A DNA stretch of 64,000 nucleotides from TMED27 sp041397865 (GCA_041397865.1 JAWKVT010000001.1:434001-498000); one strand, 5' to 3'. Positions 55,402 to 64,000 are shown, counted from the first letter of the stretch. The notes: generated by a model from the sequence alone, not told the origin. A program made the numbers and translations.

Positions 55402-57456
55402 TTAAGCCCCGCTCCTGAACACAAACCAGCTTATAATCGCAATCACCGCAATCATCATTACAAACGCATATTGGTAAACAAACCCGCTTTGGAAACGGCT
55501 AAGCCCTCCGGCCAGCCGCCGCGCCGCCTTTGCCGAGCCGTCCGGCCCAAACCGGTCAATGGTCCCCTGATCTCCGAAGATCCAGAAAAAGCGCCCCAGC
55601 TTAAAGGCCGTCTTTGTAAAAACAACGTCATAAATCTCGTCAAAAAACCATTTGTTAAAGAAAAGCCTGTGAAGCACTGAAAATATTGAACTCATCAGCC
55701 CCGGCAACCCCGGTTTAAGCATATAAAACAGATACGCCAGAGCAATCCCCAACCCCCCGGCGACAAGCGGCATTTTCTTAACCCAAAACGGAACATTATG
55801 CGCCGCCTCAACCGTGTCGTTCTGCGCACGTACATGAATAGCATCGCCCCAGAAAACCTCTTTAGACATGGCTGGCGGGTGCTCCTCAAAATACTCTTCA
55901 GCCGTCGTATCTCCATGATGTTCACCATGCGCTATTTCCGGATGCTCAACCAACGATTCCGAAACATGCTCCCCGCCGTGATGCGCCGCAGATCCGACAA
56001 ACCCCTGATAAAACACAAGCCCCGCAAACAACGCCCCTGCAGCCAAAATCACAAGCGGTCCCAGCATCACCGACGGACTTTCATGCACATGCTCAAACAC
56101 CTTCTTCGAAGCCCGGCTCTCCCCGTGAAACGTCATAATCAGCAAACGCCAGCTATAAAACGCCGTCATAAACGCCGCCGCAATCCCCATCCAGTAAGCA
56201 TAATACCCAAACCACGTCGCATCCGCCCACGCAGATTCCAGCACAATATCCTTCGAAAAATACCCGGCAAACGGCGGTATTCCAGCCAAAGCCAGCGACC
56301 CGATCCACATCAAGCCGTACGTCATCGGAATTTTCCGCCAAATCCCGCCCATCTTGCGCATGTCCTGTTCATCGCTCATCGCATGAATCACCGAGCCTGC
56401 GCCCAAAAACAGCAGCGCCTTGAAAAACGCATGCGTCATCAGGTGAAACATCGCCGCACCATAGGCCGAAACACCAAGCGCAAAAAACATATATCCCAAT
56501 TGTGACATCGTAGAATAGGCAATCACCCGCTTGATATCAAACTGCGTCAAGCCAATAGTGGCCGCCACAAACGCGGTCGTCGCCCCCACAACCGTCACCA
56601 CCATCAGCGCATCGGGCGCATATTCATAAAGCGGAGACATCCGCGCCACAAGGAATACACCCGCCGTCACCATCGTCGCCGCATGGATCAACGCCGAAAC
56701 CGGAGTAGGTCCCTCCATCGCATCCGGCAACCACGTATGCAGACCAAGCTGCGCCGATTTCCCGACCGCACCCACAAACAACAACAAACCGATAACCGTC
56801 AGCGCATGCAAATCCTGCCCGAAAAATGTGAAATACGCCCCCGCCATCTCCGGCGCCCGCTCGAAAATCACATCAAACTGGATGGAACCGAACACAACAA
56901 AAATCGCAAATATCCCCAACGCCAGCCCGAAATCCCCAACCCGGTTCACGACAAAGGCCTTCACCGCCGCCGCATTCGCGCTATTCTTGTGGTTCCAGAA
57001 ACCGATAAGCAGATACGAGGCCAGCCCGACCCCTTCCCAGCCAAAGAAAAGCTGCAACAAATTATCCGCCGTAACCAGCATCAGCATCGCAAAGGTAAAC
57101 AGCGACAGGTAAGCCATAAACCGGCCCTTCGCCTCATCATGGCTCATATACCCCACTGAATAGACATGCACACACGCCGATACGATATTAATCACGCACA
57201 TCATCACCACCGAAAGCTGGTCAATCCGTAGCGCCCACGAAACGCTAAAATCGCCCGAAACAACCCACGGCGCCAATACGGTGGTATAGGCATGGCCGCC
57301 AAGCGCCACATCAAAAAACAAAAGAATCGAAACAAACGCCGCCACGATAAGCGCCGCACACGTCACAAACTGGCACCCCGTATCCCCGATCTGCTTACCA
57401 AAAATCCCGGCAATCAGGAACGCAAGAAGAGGCAAAAATACAGCTAATAACTCCAC
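55402..57456 (-). CDS. nuoL: NADH-quinone oxidoreductase subunit L
   Basis: NuoL is the distal pump with the long lateral helix. The 684-residue product has FFGWEGVGLASYLLIGFW, KSAQLGLHTWLPDAMEGPTP, RVIAYSTMSQLGYM and MTHAFFKALLFLGAGSVIH. A His/Glu-rich soluble loop (about 505-550: HHGGEHVSE, EHPEIAHGEHHGD) lies before the final helices; it could bind metal, but that is inference. Confidence 0.97.
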   Translation of the reverse strand: MELLAVFLPLLAFLIAGIFGKQIGDTGCQFVTCAALIVAAFVSILLFFDVALGGHAYTTVLAPWVVSGDFSVSWALRIDQLSVVMMCVINIVSACVHVYSVGYMSHDEAKGRFMAYLSLFTFAMLMLVTADNLLQLFFGWEGVGLASYLLIGFWNHKNSANAAAVKAFVVNRVGDFGLALGIFAIFVVFGSIQFDVIFERAPEMAGAYFTFFGQDLHALTVIGLLLFVGAVGKSAQLGLHTWLPDAMEGPTPVSALIHAATMVTAGVFLVARMSPLYEYAPDALMVVTVVGATTAFVAATIGLTQFDIKRVIAYSTMSQLGYMFFALGVSAYGAAMFHLMTHAFFKALLFLGAGSVIHAMSDEQDMRKMGGIWRKIPMTYGLMWIGSLALAGIPPFAGYFSKDIVLESAWADATWFGYYAYWMGIAAAFMTAFYSWRLLIMTFHGESRASKKVFEHVHESPSVMLGPLVILAAGALFAGLVFYQGFVGSAAHHGGEHVSESLVEHPEIAHGEHHGDTTAEEYFEEHPPAMSKEVFWGDAIHVRAQNDTVEAAHNVPFWVKKMPLVAGGLGIALAYLFYMLKPGLPGLMSSIFSVLHRLFFNKWFFDEIYDVVFTKTAFKLGRFFWIFGDQGTIDRFGPDGSAKAARRLAGGLSRFQSGFVYQYAFVMMIAVIAIISWFVFRSGA

Positions 57457-57461
57457 GCGCC

Positions 57462-57773
57462 CTACCCCTTCATCTCTGAAATATCTTCCACCGCAATACT
57501 GCCTTTATTCCGGAAAAACACCACTAAAATCGCCAAGCCGATCGCAGCTTCCGCCGCCGCCACCGTCAGGATAAACATCGTAAACACCTGCCCGGCCAAA
57601 TCATTAAGATAAGCGGAAAACGCCACAAAATTAATATTCACCGCCAGCAGCATCAACTCAACCGACATCAAAATCACAATCACATTTTTACGATTCAAAA
57701 ACATGCCGAACACGCCGATCGTAAAAAGAACCGCCGCCAGTGTCAGATAATGCTCAAGACCAACCTCTAACAT
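57462..57773 (-). CDS. nuoK: NADH-quinone oxidoreductase subunit K
   Basis: NuoK is a three-helix membrane subunit of complex I. The 103-residue product has the conserved glutamates in MSVELMLLAVNINF and VAAAEAAIGLAILV. It starts five bases after nuoJ. Confidence 0.97.
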   Translation of the reverse strand: MLEVGLEHYLTLAAVLFTIGVFGMFLNRKNVIVILMSVELMLLAVNINFVAFSAYLNDLAGQVFTMFILTVAAAEAAIGLAILVVFFRNKGSIAVEDISEMKG

Positions 57774-57778
57774 TCCGC

Positions 57779-58393
57779 CTAAACCCCCGTTCCCGGTGAT
57801 ACTTTATGCACCTCAAGCACATCTGCCGCCTTGCACCGTTGCTGCGCCGCAACAGACTGCTTGCGAATCCCTGGGCGCTTGCGCAACGTCAAAACAATAG
57901 CCCCGATCATCGCCACAAACAAAACCAGCCCCGCAAGCTGAAACGCCAAAACATAATCCGTATAAAGCACCATCCCCAGACTTTGCGCATTCGTCGCCCC
58001 TTCAAACCGAAGCACCGGCGCCGCCAGATTCTCCTTAACCCCCGGCGCAAACGACCACGCCCCGTAAACCAGCACCAGCTCAGCCAGCAAAACCGCGCCG
58101 ATAAAAAGTCCCACCGGCACGTATTGCATCGCGCCCTTGCGCAAATCGGCAAACGAAATATCCAGCATCATAACAACGAAAAGGAACAACACCGCCACCG
58201 CCCCGACATAGACGATCACCATAATCATCCCGACAAATTCCGCCCCCAGCAAAACAAACAACCCGGCTGAATTAAAAAACGCCAAAATCAGGAAAAGCAC
58301 GGAATGCACTGGGTTGCGCGCCGTAATCACCATCAGCGAGCTTAACGTTAAAATCCCGGCAAAAAGGTAAAAGGCGAGCGCCTGAATGATCAT
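57779..58393 (-). CDS. nuoJ: NADH-quinone oxidoreductase subunit J
   Basis: NuoJ is a five-helix membrane subunit. The 204-residue product has PVHSVLFLILAFFNSAGLF and VYVGAVAVLFLFVVMML. A basic cytoplasmic tail ends it. A 103-bp gap without a gene separates it from nuoI, the longest break in the nuo run besides the insert before nuoH. Confidence 0.96.
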   Translation of the reverse strand: MIIQALAFYLFAGILTLSSLMVITARNPVHSVLFLILAFFNSAGLFVLLGAEFVGMIMVIVYVGAVAVLFLFVVMMLDISFADLRKGAMQYVPVGLFIGAVLLAELVLVYGAWSFAPGVKENLAAPVLRFEGATNAQSLGMVLYTDYVLAFQLAGLVLFVAMIGAIVLTLRKRPGIRKQSVAAQQRCKAADVLEVHKVSPGTGV

Positions 58394-58496
58394 CGAAAAC
58401 GGTCTCTCATTTTTCTTTTTGTTCTAGTCTTTTACAGGTAATTCCGCAAGGCTGTGAAAAGAAAAAATGCACATTTATGTAGAAGAAAGTTCTCAC

Positions 58497-58979
58497 CTAA
58501 CGATAAGGCGCATCCGCAGCGATATTAGACGCAAGCTGCGCTTCCCACCGATCACCATTTTCCAGCAACTTCGCTTTGTTATAAAACAGCTCCTCGCGCG
58601 TTTCAGTCGCAAATTCAAAATTCGGCCCCTCGACAATCGCATCCACAGGACACGCTTCCTGGCACAGCCCGCAATAAATGCACTTGGTCATATCAATGTC
58701 ATAGCGTGTTGTCCGGCGTGATCCGTCTTCACGCGGCTCCGCCTCAATCGTAATTGCCAGAGCCGGACAAATCGCCTCACAAAGCTTACAGGCAATACAG
58801 CGCTCCTCTCCGTTCGGGTAACGCCGCAGCGCATGCTCCCCACGAAAACGCGGCGAAATCGGCCCCTTTTCATGCGGATAATTAATCGTCACCCGCGGCA
58901 TAAAAAACATATATTTCAGGGTTAAAGCCAACCCTTTCACAATTTCCGTTAACAAAAACGAGCGCGCAAATCCGTCCAT
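58497..58979 (-). CDS. nuoI: NADH-quinone oxidoreductase subunit I
   Basis: NuoI carries two 4Fe-4S clusters (N6a and N6b) on the way to quinone. The 160-residue product has the two motifs CIACKLCEAICPALAI and CIYCGLCQEACPVDAI. The N-terminal helix lies on the membrane. This is the 8-kDa-extended form usual in alphaproteobacteria and mitochondria. Confidence 0.97.
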   Translation of the reverse strand: MDGFARSFLLTEIVKGLALTLKYMFFMPRVTINYPHEKGPISPRFRGEHALRRYPNGEERCIACKLCEAICPALAITIEAEPREDGSRRTTRYDIDMTKCIYCGLCQEACPVDAIVEGPNFEFATETREELFYNKAKLLENGDRWEAQLASNIAADAPYR

Positions 58980-59037
58980 AACCCTACCTTACATAACCAT
59001 CGGCATAATCAGCCACAACACATAACACAGCCACCTG

Positions 59038-60273
59038 CTACTCTCCCTCTACCGGCTCAACCGATAACTCTTCAGCTTCTTCCCTCGCCTTTTTTTCCTC
59101 AAAATCACGCGGCTTGATATTCTCCACCGGGGTCAAAACCTCTTTGACCTCCTCCGCAACATCTTCTACCTTCGCACCAACCGCTTCAACCGCCTCCACA
59201 GCCTTTTTAAAAACCTCCGCTTCAATCTGCTTCACCGGCACATGCGGCCCTTTTACTTTCTGGTTCGGCAAAGCCTCAAAACTCATCAACAGCCCCGCCG
59301 TAAAAACAACCCATATAAGCGTCAGCGGCAAAAACACCTTCCACCCCAGCCGCATCAACTGGTCATAACGAAAACGCGGCAAGGTCGCCCGCGCCCATAT
59401 AAACACAAACATGACAAGCAAGGTCTTAAGCGCAAACCAGAATATTCCCGGCACAAACGCCAAAGCTGTAATCCCGAACGGCGGCAACCACCCACCAAGA
59501 AAAAGCGTCGTCGTCATCGCGCTCATCAAAATCATCGCCGAATATTCACCAAGGAAAAACAGCGCGTACGTCATCGCCGAATATTCAACCATAAACCCGC
59601 CGGTAATCTCGCTCTCACCTTCGGGCAAATCAAACGGCGCACGGTTCGTCTCCGCCAAAATGGAAATCAGAAAAACAATTAGCATCGGAAACAGCAAAAC
59701 TTGCATCCAAAAAGGCCGCGGCGCCAGCACGATCTCCTGCAAATTCAAACTGCCGGTACACAGCAAAACACATACAATGATAAGCCCCATCGACACTTCA
59801 TACGAAACCATCTGCGCCGCGCTGCGCAAACCGCCTAAAAACGCATAACGCGAATTCGACGCCCACCCGGCCATAATCACGCCATACACAGTCATCGAAG
59901 ACACGGCAAAAAGATACAAAATCCCCACATTGATATTCGCCAGCACCCAGCCCTTATCAAAGGGAATCACCGCCCAGGCAATCAGCGACAGCGCAAACAG
60001 CATCATCGGCGCCAGCAAAAACACCACCCGGTGCGCCCCGGTGGGAATAATCGTCTCCTTGGAAAACAGCTTGATCCCGTCGGCAATCGGCTGCAACAAC
60101 CCGAACGGCCCCACCGTCATCGGCCCCTGCCGCCGCTGCATCGCACCCATCACCTTGCGCTCCGCATAGGTATAATACGCGACCGTCAACAAAACACCGG
60201 CAACCACAACCAAGGTCAGCCCGACCTTGCTAATCGCCCAGTCCACCTCATATATGCCGGTCAGTTCAAACAT
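59038..60273 (-). CDS. nuoH: NADH-quinone oxidoreductase subunit H with long C-terminal extension
   Basis: NuoH forms part of the quinone chamber. The body (1-332) has eight membrane helices and the motifs AERKVMGAMQRRQGP, LLQPIADGIKLFSKE, ETNRAPFDLPEGESE and WARATLPRFRYDQLM. About 75 further residues (335-411) are charged and helical (VFKKAVEAVEAVGAKVEDVAEE is split by no break) and are absent from the usual about 335-350-residue form. Its ATG directly abuts the stop of a TerD-like gene. Confidence 0.95.
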   Translation of the reverse strand: MFELTGIYEVDWAISKVGLTLVVVAGVLLTVAYYTYAERKVMGAMQRRQGPMTVGPFGLLQPIADGIKLFSKETIIPTGAHRVVFLLAPMMLFALSLIAWAVIPFDKGWVLANINVGILYLFAVSSMTVYGVIMAGWASNSRYAFLGGLRSAAQMVSYEVSMGLIIVCVLLCTGSLNLQEIVLAPRPFWMQVLLFPMLIVFLISILAETNRAPFDLPEGESEITGGFMVEYSAMTYALFFLGEYSAMILMSAMTTTLFLGGWLPPFGITALAFVPGIFWFALKTLLVMFVFIWARATLPRFRYDQLMRLGWKVFLPLTLIWVVFTAGLLMSFEALPNQKVKGPHVPVKQIEAEVFKKAVEAVEAVGAKVEDVAEEVKEVLTPVENIKPRDFEEKKAREEAEELSVEPVEGE

Positions 60274-60834
60274 TTAAACAGCGCCCCCAAGAGCGCCTTC
60301 AACAACGCCCGCATCCAGAGCCAGCAGTTCCGCCTGAACATTTTTCAAGACCCATCCGCCCGCATCGTTTTTTACAACAACACCGGCCAGATAGTGCGGC
60401 TGCTGCGACCCGGCAAAATCCACAGACAAAAACGGCTCCAGAGTCGCCGCATCGCAAAATGCGCATGAACCGTTTTTCACCTCGGAAAATTTGACCTTTC
60501 CGTTCACCGAAACCACAAACGCCAGAGCCGACACCCCCGAATCCAGCTTGTCGAAATTCACCTGAATTTCCTCATCTTCATAATCCGAACCACCGGTAAG
60601 ATGATCCCCCATATGAAAAACTTGACCTTTATAAGCATCGCGCTTCGGATTATCCGGCGTAATAATATCACGCACCCGCATCCCGGCACCAAGAACAACG
60701 CAGGATAAATCCAGATTATGCGGCTGAATGCTTTCCTCCAGAACCCCGGCTTTCTCGTCGTTATAATCCCACGAAAGCCCGACCATAAGCTTCCGGGCAT
60801 CCCCGCTAAACGTTAACTGAATATCTTGTGCCAT
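60274..60834 (-). CDS. TerD-family protein (second copy)
   Basis: This 186-residue protein carries the TerD fold: MVGLSWDYND near the start, LDLSCVVLGAGMRVRDIITP, and the calcium-site-like stretch HMGDHLTGGSDYEDEE (74-89). TerD-family proteins are linked to tellurite and other stress responses, often with calcium; the precise activity is unknown. It is paralogous to the gene at 62122-62724, sharing the HxGDHxTG and EDEE pattern and a similar C-terminal half (GSCAFCDAATLEPFL). It ends on the base before the nuoH start, so it is embedded in the complex I operon. Confidence 0.85.
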   Translation of the reverse strand: MAQDIQLTFSGDARKLMVGLSWDYNDEKAGVLEESIQPHNLDLSCVVLGAGMRVRDIITPDNPKRDAYKGQVFHMGDHLTGGSDYEDEEIQVNFDKLDSGVSALAFVVSVNGKVKFSEVKNGSCAFCDAATLEPFLSVDFAGSQQPHYLAGVVVKNDAGGWVLKNVQAELLALDAGVVEGALGGAV

Positions 60835-60940
60835 GTTCTATATTGCCTTGCCTTTATTGACCTTGATAACGGAATGAACCATGCCGCTCCACCCGTATAA
60901 AACTTGCCCGAATATTAGATACCAGACCCCCGACACATGT

Positions 60941-61675
60941 CTACCGTCTTTTTGAACAAGCCTCTATTTTCTTACCATCCGCCTCATAAGACTCCGGACT
61001 GTCAATCTCCTGATTGATTTTTTCCGCACTCGGCAACACAAAATCCTTGATATACAAATTGACCGCCTCTTGTATAGAACTCCTCATCACCTTAAAGCGC
61101 CCCTCAATCTCCCCCGGATTAACCGGTCGCCTTTCATAAAAGGCCGCCATCCGCGGCAGGTCTTTTTTCAACTGAACCATATACTCCCTAAAACTCTCCC
61201 TGTTCGCCTTGTCATGGCGCAATTCATGCTCAAGGATTACGTTATATTTACAGCTCCCCTTGCGTATTTCTTTAGGAATACGGATCAACGTCCGGTAAAT
61301 AATATTAACCTCGACTTGCCTGTAATACGCACAATAATATGTCCTGTACGCCCGCGACATAGCATAGGCCGAAGTGATGTAGTTCGCCGCCATCCCGCCC
61401 GCAGCATAGCCCAGAGTGTGAAAGTCCTGAGTACTCCAGACCTCCTGCAAACCGTTATCTTCTATCCATTTCTTACGAGATTCTTCCGTTTCCGAATTAA
61501 TTTGCTTAAAAGAGCGATCCTGAAGAATATAAGGCTCCGCAATCTCAAAATTCAGGGAAACCTCGATAGGTCTGCGCCGATCCCCGCCCGAACAAGGCGC
61601 CGTCGCCGCAGAGGCCTCGAAAACATAAAACACAAAGAAAAATAACACGCCCCAAAAAGCAAACCGGTAATTCAT
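60941..61675 (-). CDS. Exported protein with HExxH motif, possible zinc protease
   Basis: The 244-residue product has a signal peptide (about 1-23, ending ASA). H150-E151-L-R-H154 (LEHELRHDKANRESF) matches the HExxH zinc motif in a helix, and cysteines at C28, C115, C142 and near the end may pair. The layout recalls DUF922-type putative secreted proteases, but I cannot assign the family firmly. It lies between the MazG-like and second TerD genes in the nuo operon. Confidence 0.7.
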   Translation of the reverse strand: MNYRFAFWGVLFFFVFYVFEASAATAPCSGGDRRRPIEVSLNFEIAEPYILQDRSFKQINSETEESRKKWIEDNGLQEVWSTQDFHTLGYAAGGMAANYITSAYAMSRAYRTYYCAYYRQVEVNIIYRTLIRIPKEIRKGSCKYNVILEHELRHDKANRESFREYMVQLKKDLPRMAAFYERRPVNPGEIEGRFKVMRSSIQEAVNLYIKDFVLPSAEKINQEIDSPESYEADGKKIEACSKRR

Positions 61676-61720
61676 ATTTTTCCCATGCTTAAAAACAGAA
61701 ATACCGAATAAAACCTGAAT

Positions 61721-62125
61721 TCAGGCCGCTTTATCCGCTTTTTGAACAAACTGCGCGATATCCGGCTTAAAATAATTCGGCCCCTTAAGAATCTTGCCAT
61801 CTTCCTCACGTACAACCGGTTTGCCGTCAGCACCCAGCTTACTCATATTCGAGCGCTGCACCTCTTCAAACGCCGCCGTCTTCACGCCCTGCAAGCCAAA
61901 CGACAAATACGCCCCGTCCAGCACATATTGCAAATCGGTCAAAGCATCCAGAACCTCCACCAGATCCCCGGCCTCCAGCGCTTCTTTCAGCTCCTCAACC
62001 TCTTCGGCCAACAAATTCACCCGCAGCGCATTGGTCTTTTCATCCGAAATGTCAGGCGCATCTTTCACCGGCAACCCGTATGTCTCATGAAAAATTTGCA
62101 CCTGTTCCAGCGTTGTCTTACTCAT
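61721..62125 (-). CDS. MazG-like nucleotide pyrophosphohydrolase
   Basis: The 134-residue all-helical product has the MazG/HisE-type acidic signature: AEEVEELKEALEAGD then VLDALTDLQYVLDG, where the Glu and Asp residues would bind magnesium. The segment NMSKLGADGKP and the ending KILKGPNYFKPDI are typical of a small family that hydrolyses nucleoside or modified nucleoside triphosphates. Its ATG overlaps the stop of the first TerD-like gene as ATGA, so translation is coupled. Confidence 0.88.
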   Translation of the reverse strand: MSKTTLEQVQIFHETYGLPVKDAPDISDEKTNALRVNLLAEEVEELKEALEAGDLVEVLDALTDLQYVLDGAYLSFGLQGVKTAAFEEVQRSNMSKLGADGKPVVREEDGKILKGPNYFKPDIAQFVQKADKAA

Positions 62126-62724
62126 GCCTTATACTTCCCTTCTACAATCTCTTTGATATCAAAAAAATCCCAGCCCGCTTCCCCCTTGCACTGAAGATAT
62201 TCATCAACAGGCACAAGCGTCCATAAATCTCCGTCAAGCGTCTTGCCGGTCCAACGCCGCAAAATCGCCGCAACATATTGAGCATCATCCCCCGCCCCCC
62301 TGCGGCCCGGATCAAGATCAAGACGAAGAAACTTTTTGTACGTTGCCCCGTCCATAAACACGCAATTTGCACCGGAAACATCCTTCAAAGCCGTTCCCTT
62401 TTTCGCCTTAACCAGAAAAACCACATAGCAAACCTCCGCATTCAGCTTGCGTAAATTCAGATGCAGCTCTTCATCCTCTCCCGGAGAATCCCCGGTTTTG
62501 TGATCTCCGGTATGCAAAACCTCAAAACGGTAATCAGAAGCTTTAGGGTCTGAAGGGGTAATAAAATCCACAAGGTTGAAATCGTCCCTCATCAGACAAC
62601 AACACAAATCCAGATCATGTTGGCGCTTAAAAAACCCTGAGCCCTGCGAGTTTTCTTCCCAACCCAGCCCCACCAGAAAATTTTGCTGCTTGTTGTCAAA
62701 CTCCAGATACTCAGGCTCTCTCAT
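62122..62724 (-). CDS. TerD-family protein (first copy)
   Basis: This 200-residue TerD-fold protein has FLVGLGWEEN, HDLDLCCCLM, LVDFITPSDP and the loop HTGDHKTGDSPGEDEE (71-86), then GANCVFMDGATYKKFLRLD. It is paralogous to the protein at 60274-60834. Its ATG overlaps the nuoG stop (ATGA), and its own stop overlaps the MazG-like start in the same way. This fixes it as part of one transcript with complex I genes. Function unknown; stress-related calcium binding is the family guess. Confidence 0.85.
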   Translation of the reverse strand: MREPEYLEFDNKQQNFLVGLGWEENSQGSGFFKRQHDLDLCCCLMRDDFNLVDFITPSDPKASDYRFEVLHTGDHKTGDSPGEDEELHLNLRKLNAEVCYVVFLVKAKKGTALKDVSGANCVFMDGATYKKFLRLDLDPGRRGAGDDAQYVAAILRRWTGKTLDGDLWTLVPVDEYLQCKGEAGWDFFDIKEIVEGKYKA

Positions 62725-64000
62725 TCCGCCGCCTCCAGCCGCTCATCCTGCGCCTCCAAAAACTCAAGCGTACAATCGCGCATAACATGCGAAGCGCGGC
62801 AAATCACATTGGTCATATAATAATTCACCACCGGGTTTACAAACGGAGCTTGCCCGGCCTTGCCTTTCACGCCAAAAGCCCCCCACTTCGCAGGGTTAAT
62901 CTCATCAACCGCCGCAAAATGCGAAAACTCTCCAAAAATACGCTCGCGTAATTGCACCTGTGTATCATAAGGCAACACCTGCCCCAGCACCTCGGAAAGC
63001 TTGCGCAGAATTTTCCAGTCTTCCTTCGCCTCTCCGGGTGGAAAAGCCGCACGCTTGGCGTATTGTGCCCGCCCTTCGGTGTTCACGTAAATACCATCTT
63101 TTTCGGTATAAGCCGCACCCGGCAAGACCACATCGGCCCGTGCCGCACCGTGATCGCCATGATGGCCCTGATAAATCGTAAAACACTGCCAGCCGATTTC
63201 AGAATGCGCGCTAAACTCATCCGCGCCCAAAAGATACAGCGCCTTAATCGAACCGTCCTTGGTCCCGGCCAGTATCTCCTCAAAACCTTTACCGCCCTGC
63301 TGCGGTACAAACCCCGCATCCAGCGCCCCGACACGGCTTGCCGCCCGGTGCAGAATGTTAAAGCCGTTCCAGCCCCCTTTAACAACCCCCAGATCCTCGG
63401 CAACCTTAAACAGCGCATGATGCACCGCTTCGCCGTCTTCACGCTCAAACACACCCGAACCGACAATCATCATCGGTTTCTCGGCTTTAATCTGCGCTTT
63501 CTTATCCTTGGCAAGATTCTCAAGATCCTGCAAATTCGAACCCGCATGCACATATTGATAGGAAAGATCGACCCGTTCACCGATCAACGCCACCGGCACG
63601 CGGCGTTCAAACACCGCCCGGCGAATACGCGCATTAATCATCGTCGCTTCATGCCGCGGATTCGTACCCACCAGCAAAATCGCATCGGCCTCGTCAATCC
63701 CTGCAATCGTCGAATTAAACAAATACCCGGCCCGGTTCGCCACATCAAACTTCGCCCTGTCCGTACGGCAATCCATACGTGGCGAACCGAGCTTCGCCAA
63801 ATCTTTAAGCGCCAATTGATTCCACTTTCGACCAGATCGCCAACCAGCCCGGCACTCCTCCCGCGCCTTGAAGCCCTGAAAGCCTCTGCGCAATAAACGC
63901 AAAACGCCTGCTCCCACGTAGCTTCCCTCAGCTTCGCTCTGTTCGTCGCGAATATAAGGCCGATCGATCTGACCATCATTCAAACCGTCATAGGAAAAGT
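62721..64000 (-). CDS. nuoG: NADH-quinone oxidoreductase subunit G, 5' end outside window, with a cluster of frame changes
   Basis: This is the C-terminal molybdopterin-like part of NuoG: SPRMDCRTDRAKFDVANRAGYLF, GIDEADAILLVGTNPRHEATM, LLGADEFSAH, TYQGHHGDHGAARADVVLPG (two overlapping family stretches) and EGRAQYAKRAAFPPGEAKEDW. From 63815 to the stop the frame is intact. Between about 63800 and 63945 the expected protein is spread over three frames: YDGLNDGQIDRPYIRDEQ, then KLREATWEQAF, then FIAQRLSGLQGAGG, then AGLVGDLVES, then ALKDLAKLGS. At least four small indels in about 150 bp are implied. As NuoG is needed for complex I, sequence error is likelier than decay. Confidence 0.85.
   Translation of the reverse strand, partial: FSYDGLNDGQIDRPYIRDEQSEAEGSYVGAGVLRLLRRGFQGFKAREECRAGWRSGRKWNQLALKDLAKLGSPRMDCRTDRAKFDVANRAGYLFNSTIAGIDEADAILLVGTNPRHEATMINARIRRAVFERRVPVALIGERVDLSYQYVHAGSNLQDLENLAKDKKAQIKAEKPMMIVGSGVFEREDGEAVHHALFKVAEDLGVVKGGWNGFNILHRAASRVGALDAGFVPQQGGKGFEEILAGTKDGSIKALYLLGADEFSAHSEIGWQCFTIYQGHHGDHGAARADVVLPGAAYTEKDGIYVNTEGRAQYAKRAAFPPGEAKEDWKILRKLSEVLGQVLPYDTQVQLRERIFGEFSHFAAVDEINPAKWGAFGVKGKAGQAPFVNPVVNYYMTNVICRASHVMRDCTLEFLEAQDERLEAAE

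Overview
The window is chromosomal DNA of an alphaproteobacterium and consists almost entirely of housekeeping genes. Three things point to Alphaproteobacteria. The gene order matches long blocks typical of the class: pdhB-pdhA-ftsB-eno-kdsA-pyrG-secG-tpiA; ppiD-trpE, trpGDC-lexA-comEC-gltX-gltA; lpxB-lpxI-lpxA-fabZ-lpxD-ompH-bamA-rseP-dxr-cdsA-uppS-frr-pyrH-tsf-rpsB; and dnaE-lolD-lolC-proS-rnj-coaX-birA-nuoN to nuoG. The pyruvate dehydrogenase E1 beta subunit carries its own lipoyl domain. The lexA promoter carries a direct-repeat GAAC-N7-GAAC SOS box, the form used in this class. Base composition is moderate. I cannot fix the order or genus; a Rhodospirillales-like or Micavibrio-like lineage is a guess.

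Layout. 1-11831 (minus strand): pyruvate dehydrogenase, FtsB, enolase, KdsA, CTP synthase, SecG and triosephosphate isomerase. Accessory material is inserted here: a membrane-anchored GNAT gene and a tiny membrane ORF between pdhA and pdhB, a broken plus-strand orphan gene, two unassigned genes, and a PIN/RHH toxin-antitoxin pair. 11918-20798 (mostly plus): PpiD, tryptophan genes and LexA, interrupted by a lipoprotein gene, a long perfect inverted repeat and a polysaccharide deacetylase. 20799-21354: a gene-free stretch packed with small palindromic repeats. 21355-26376: ComEC, GltX, citrate synthase. 26392-41142 (minus): lipid A, BAM, isoprenoid, phospholipid and ribosome/translation genes. 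41291-52427 (minus): DnaE, LolCD, ProRS, RNase J, CoaX, BirA, with a GIY-YIG element inserted. 52433-64000 (minus): the complex I operon nuoN back to nuoG, with a four-gene insert between nuoG and nuoH.

The genes cover central carbon metabolism and respiration (pdhAB, eno, tpiA, gltA, nuo), outer-membrane building (kdsA, the lpx genes, bamA, ompH, lolCD, rseP), isoprenoid and phospholipid supply (dxr, uppS, cdsA), tryptophan synthesis, replication, translation and the SOS switch.

The least ordinary parts are: (i) two TerD-family paralogues, a MazG-like pyrophosphohydrolase and an exported HExxH protein embedded with overlapping or near-abutting ends inside the nuo operon; (ii) a GIY-YIG gene bounded by 28-bp imperfect terminal inverted repeats fitted exactly between proS and lolC; (iii) a small palindromic repeat inserted in frame in the PdhB linker; (iv) a 39-bp perfect-arm inverted repeat; (v) a toxin-first PIN/RHH pair with a palindromic operator; (vi) clusters of frameshifts in an orphan gene and in nuoG, which may be sequence errors.
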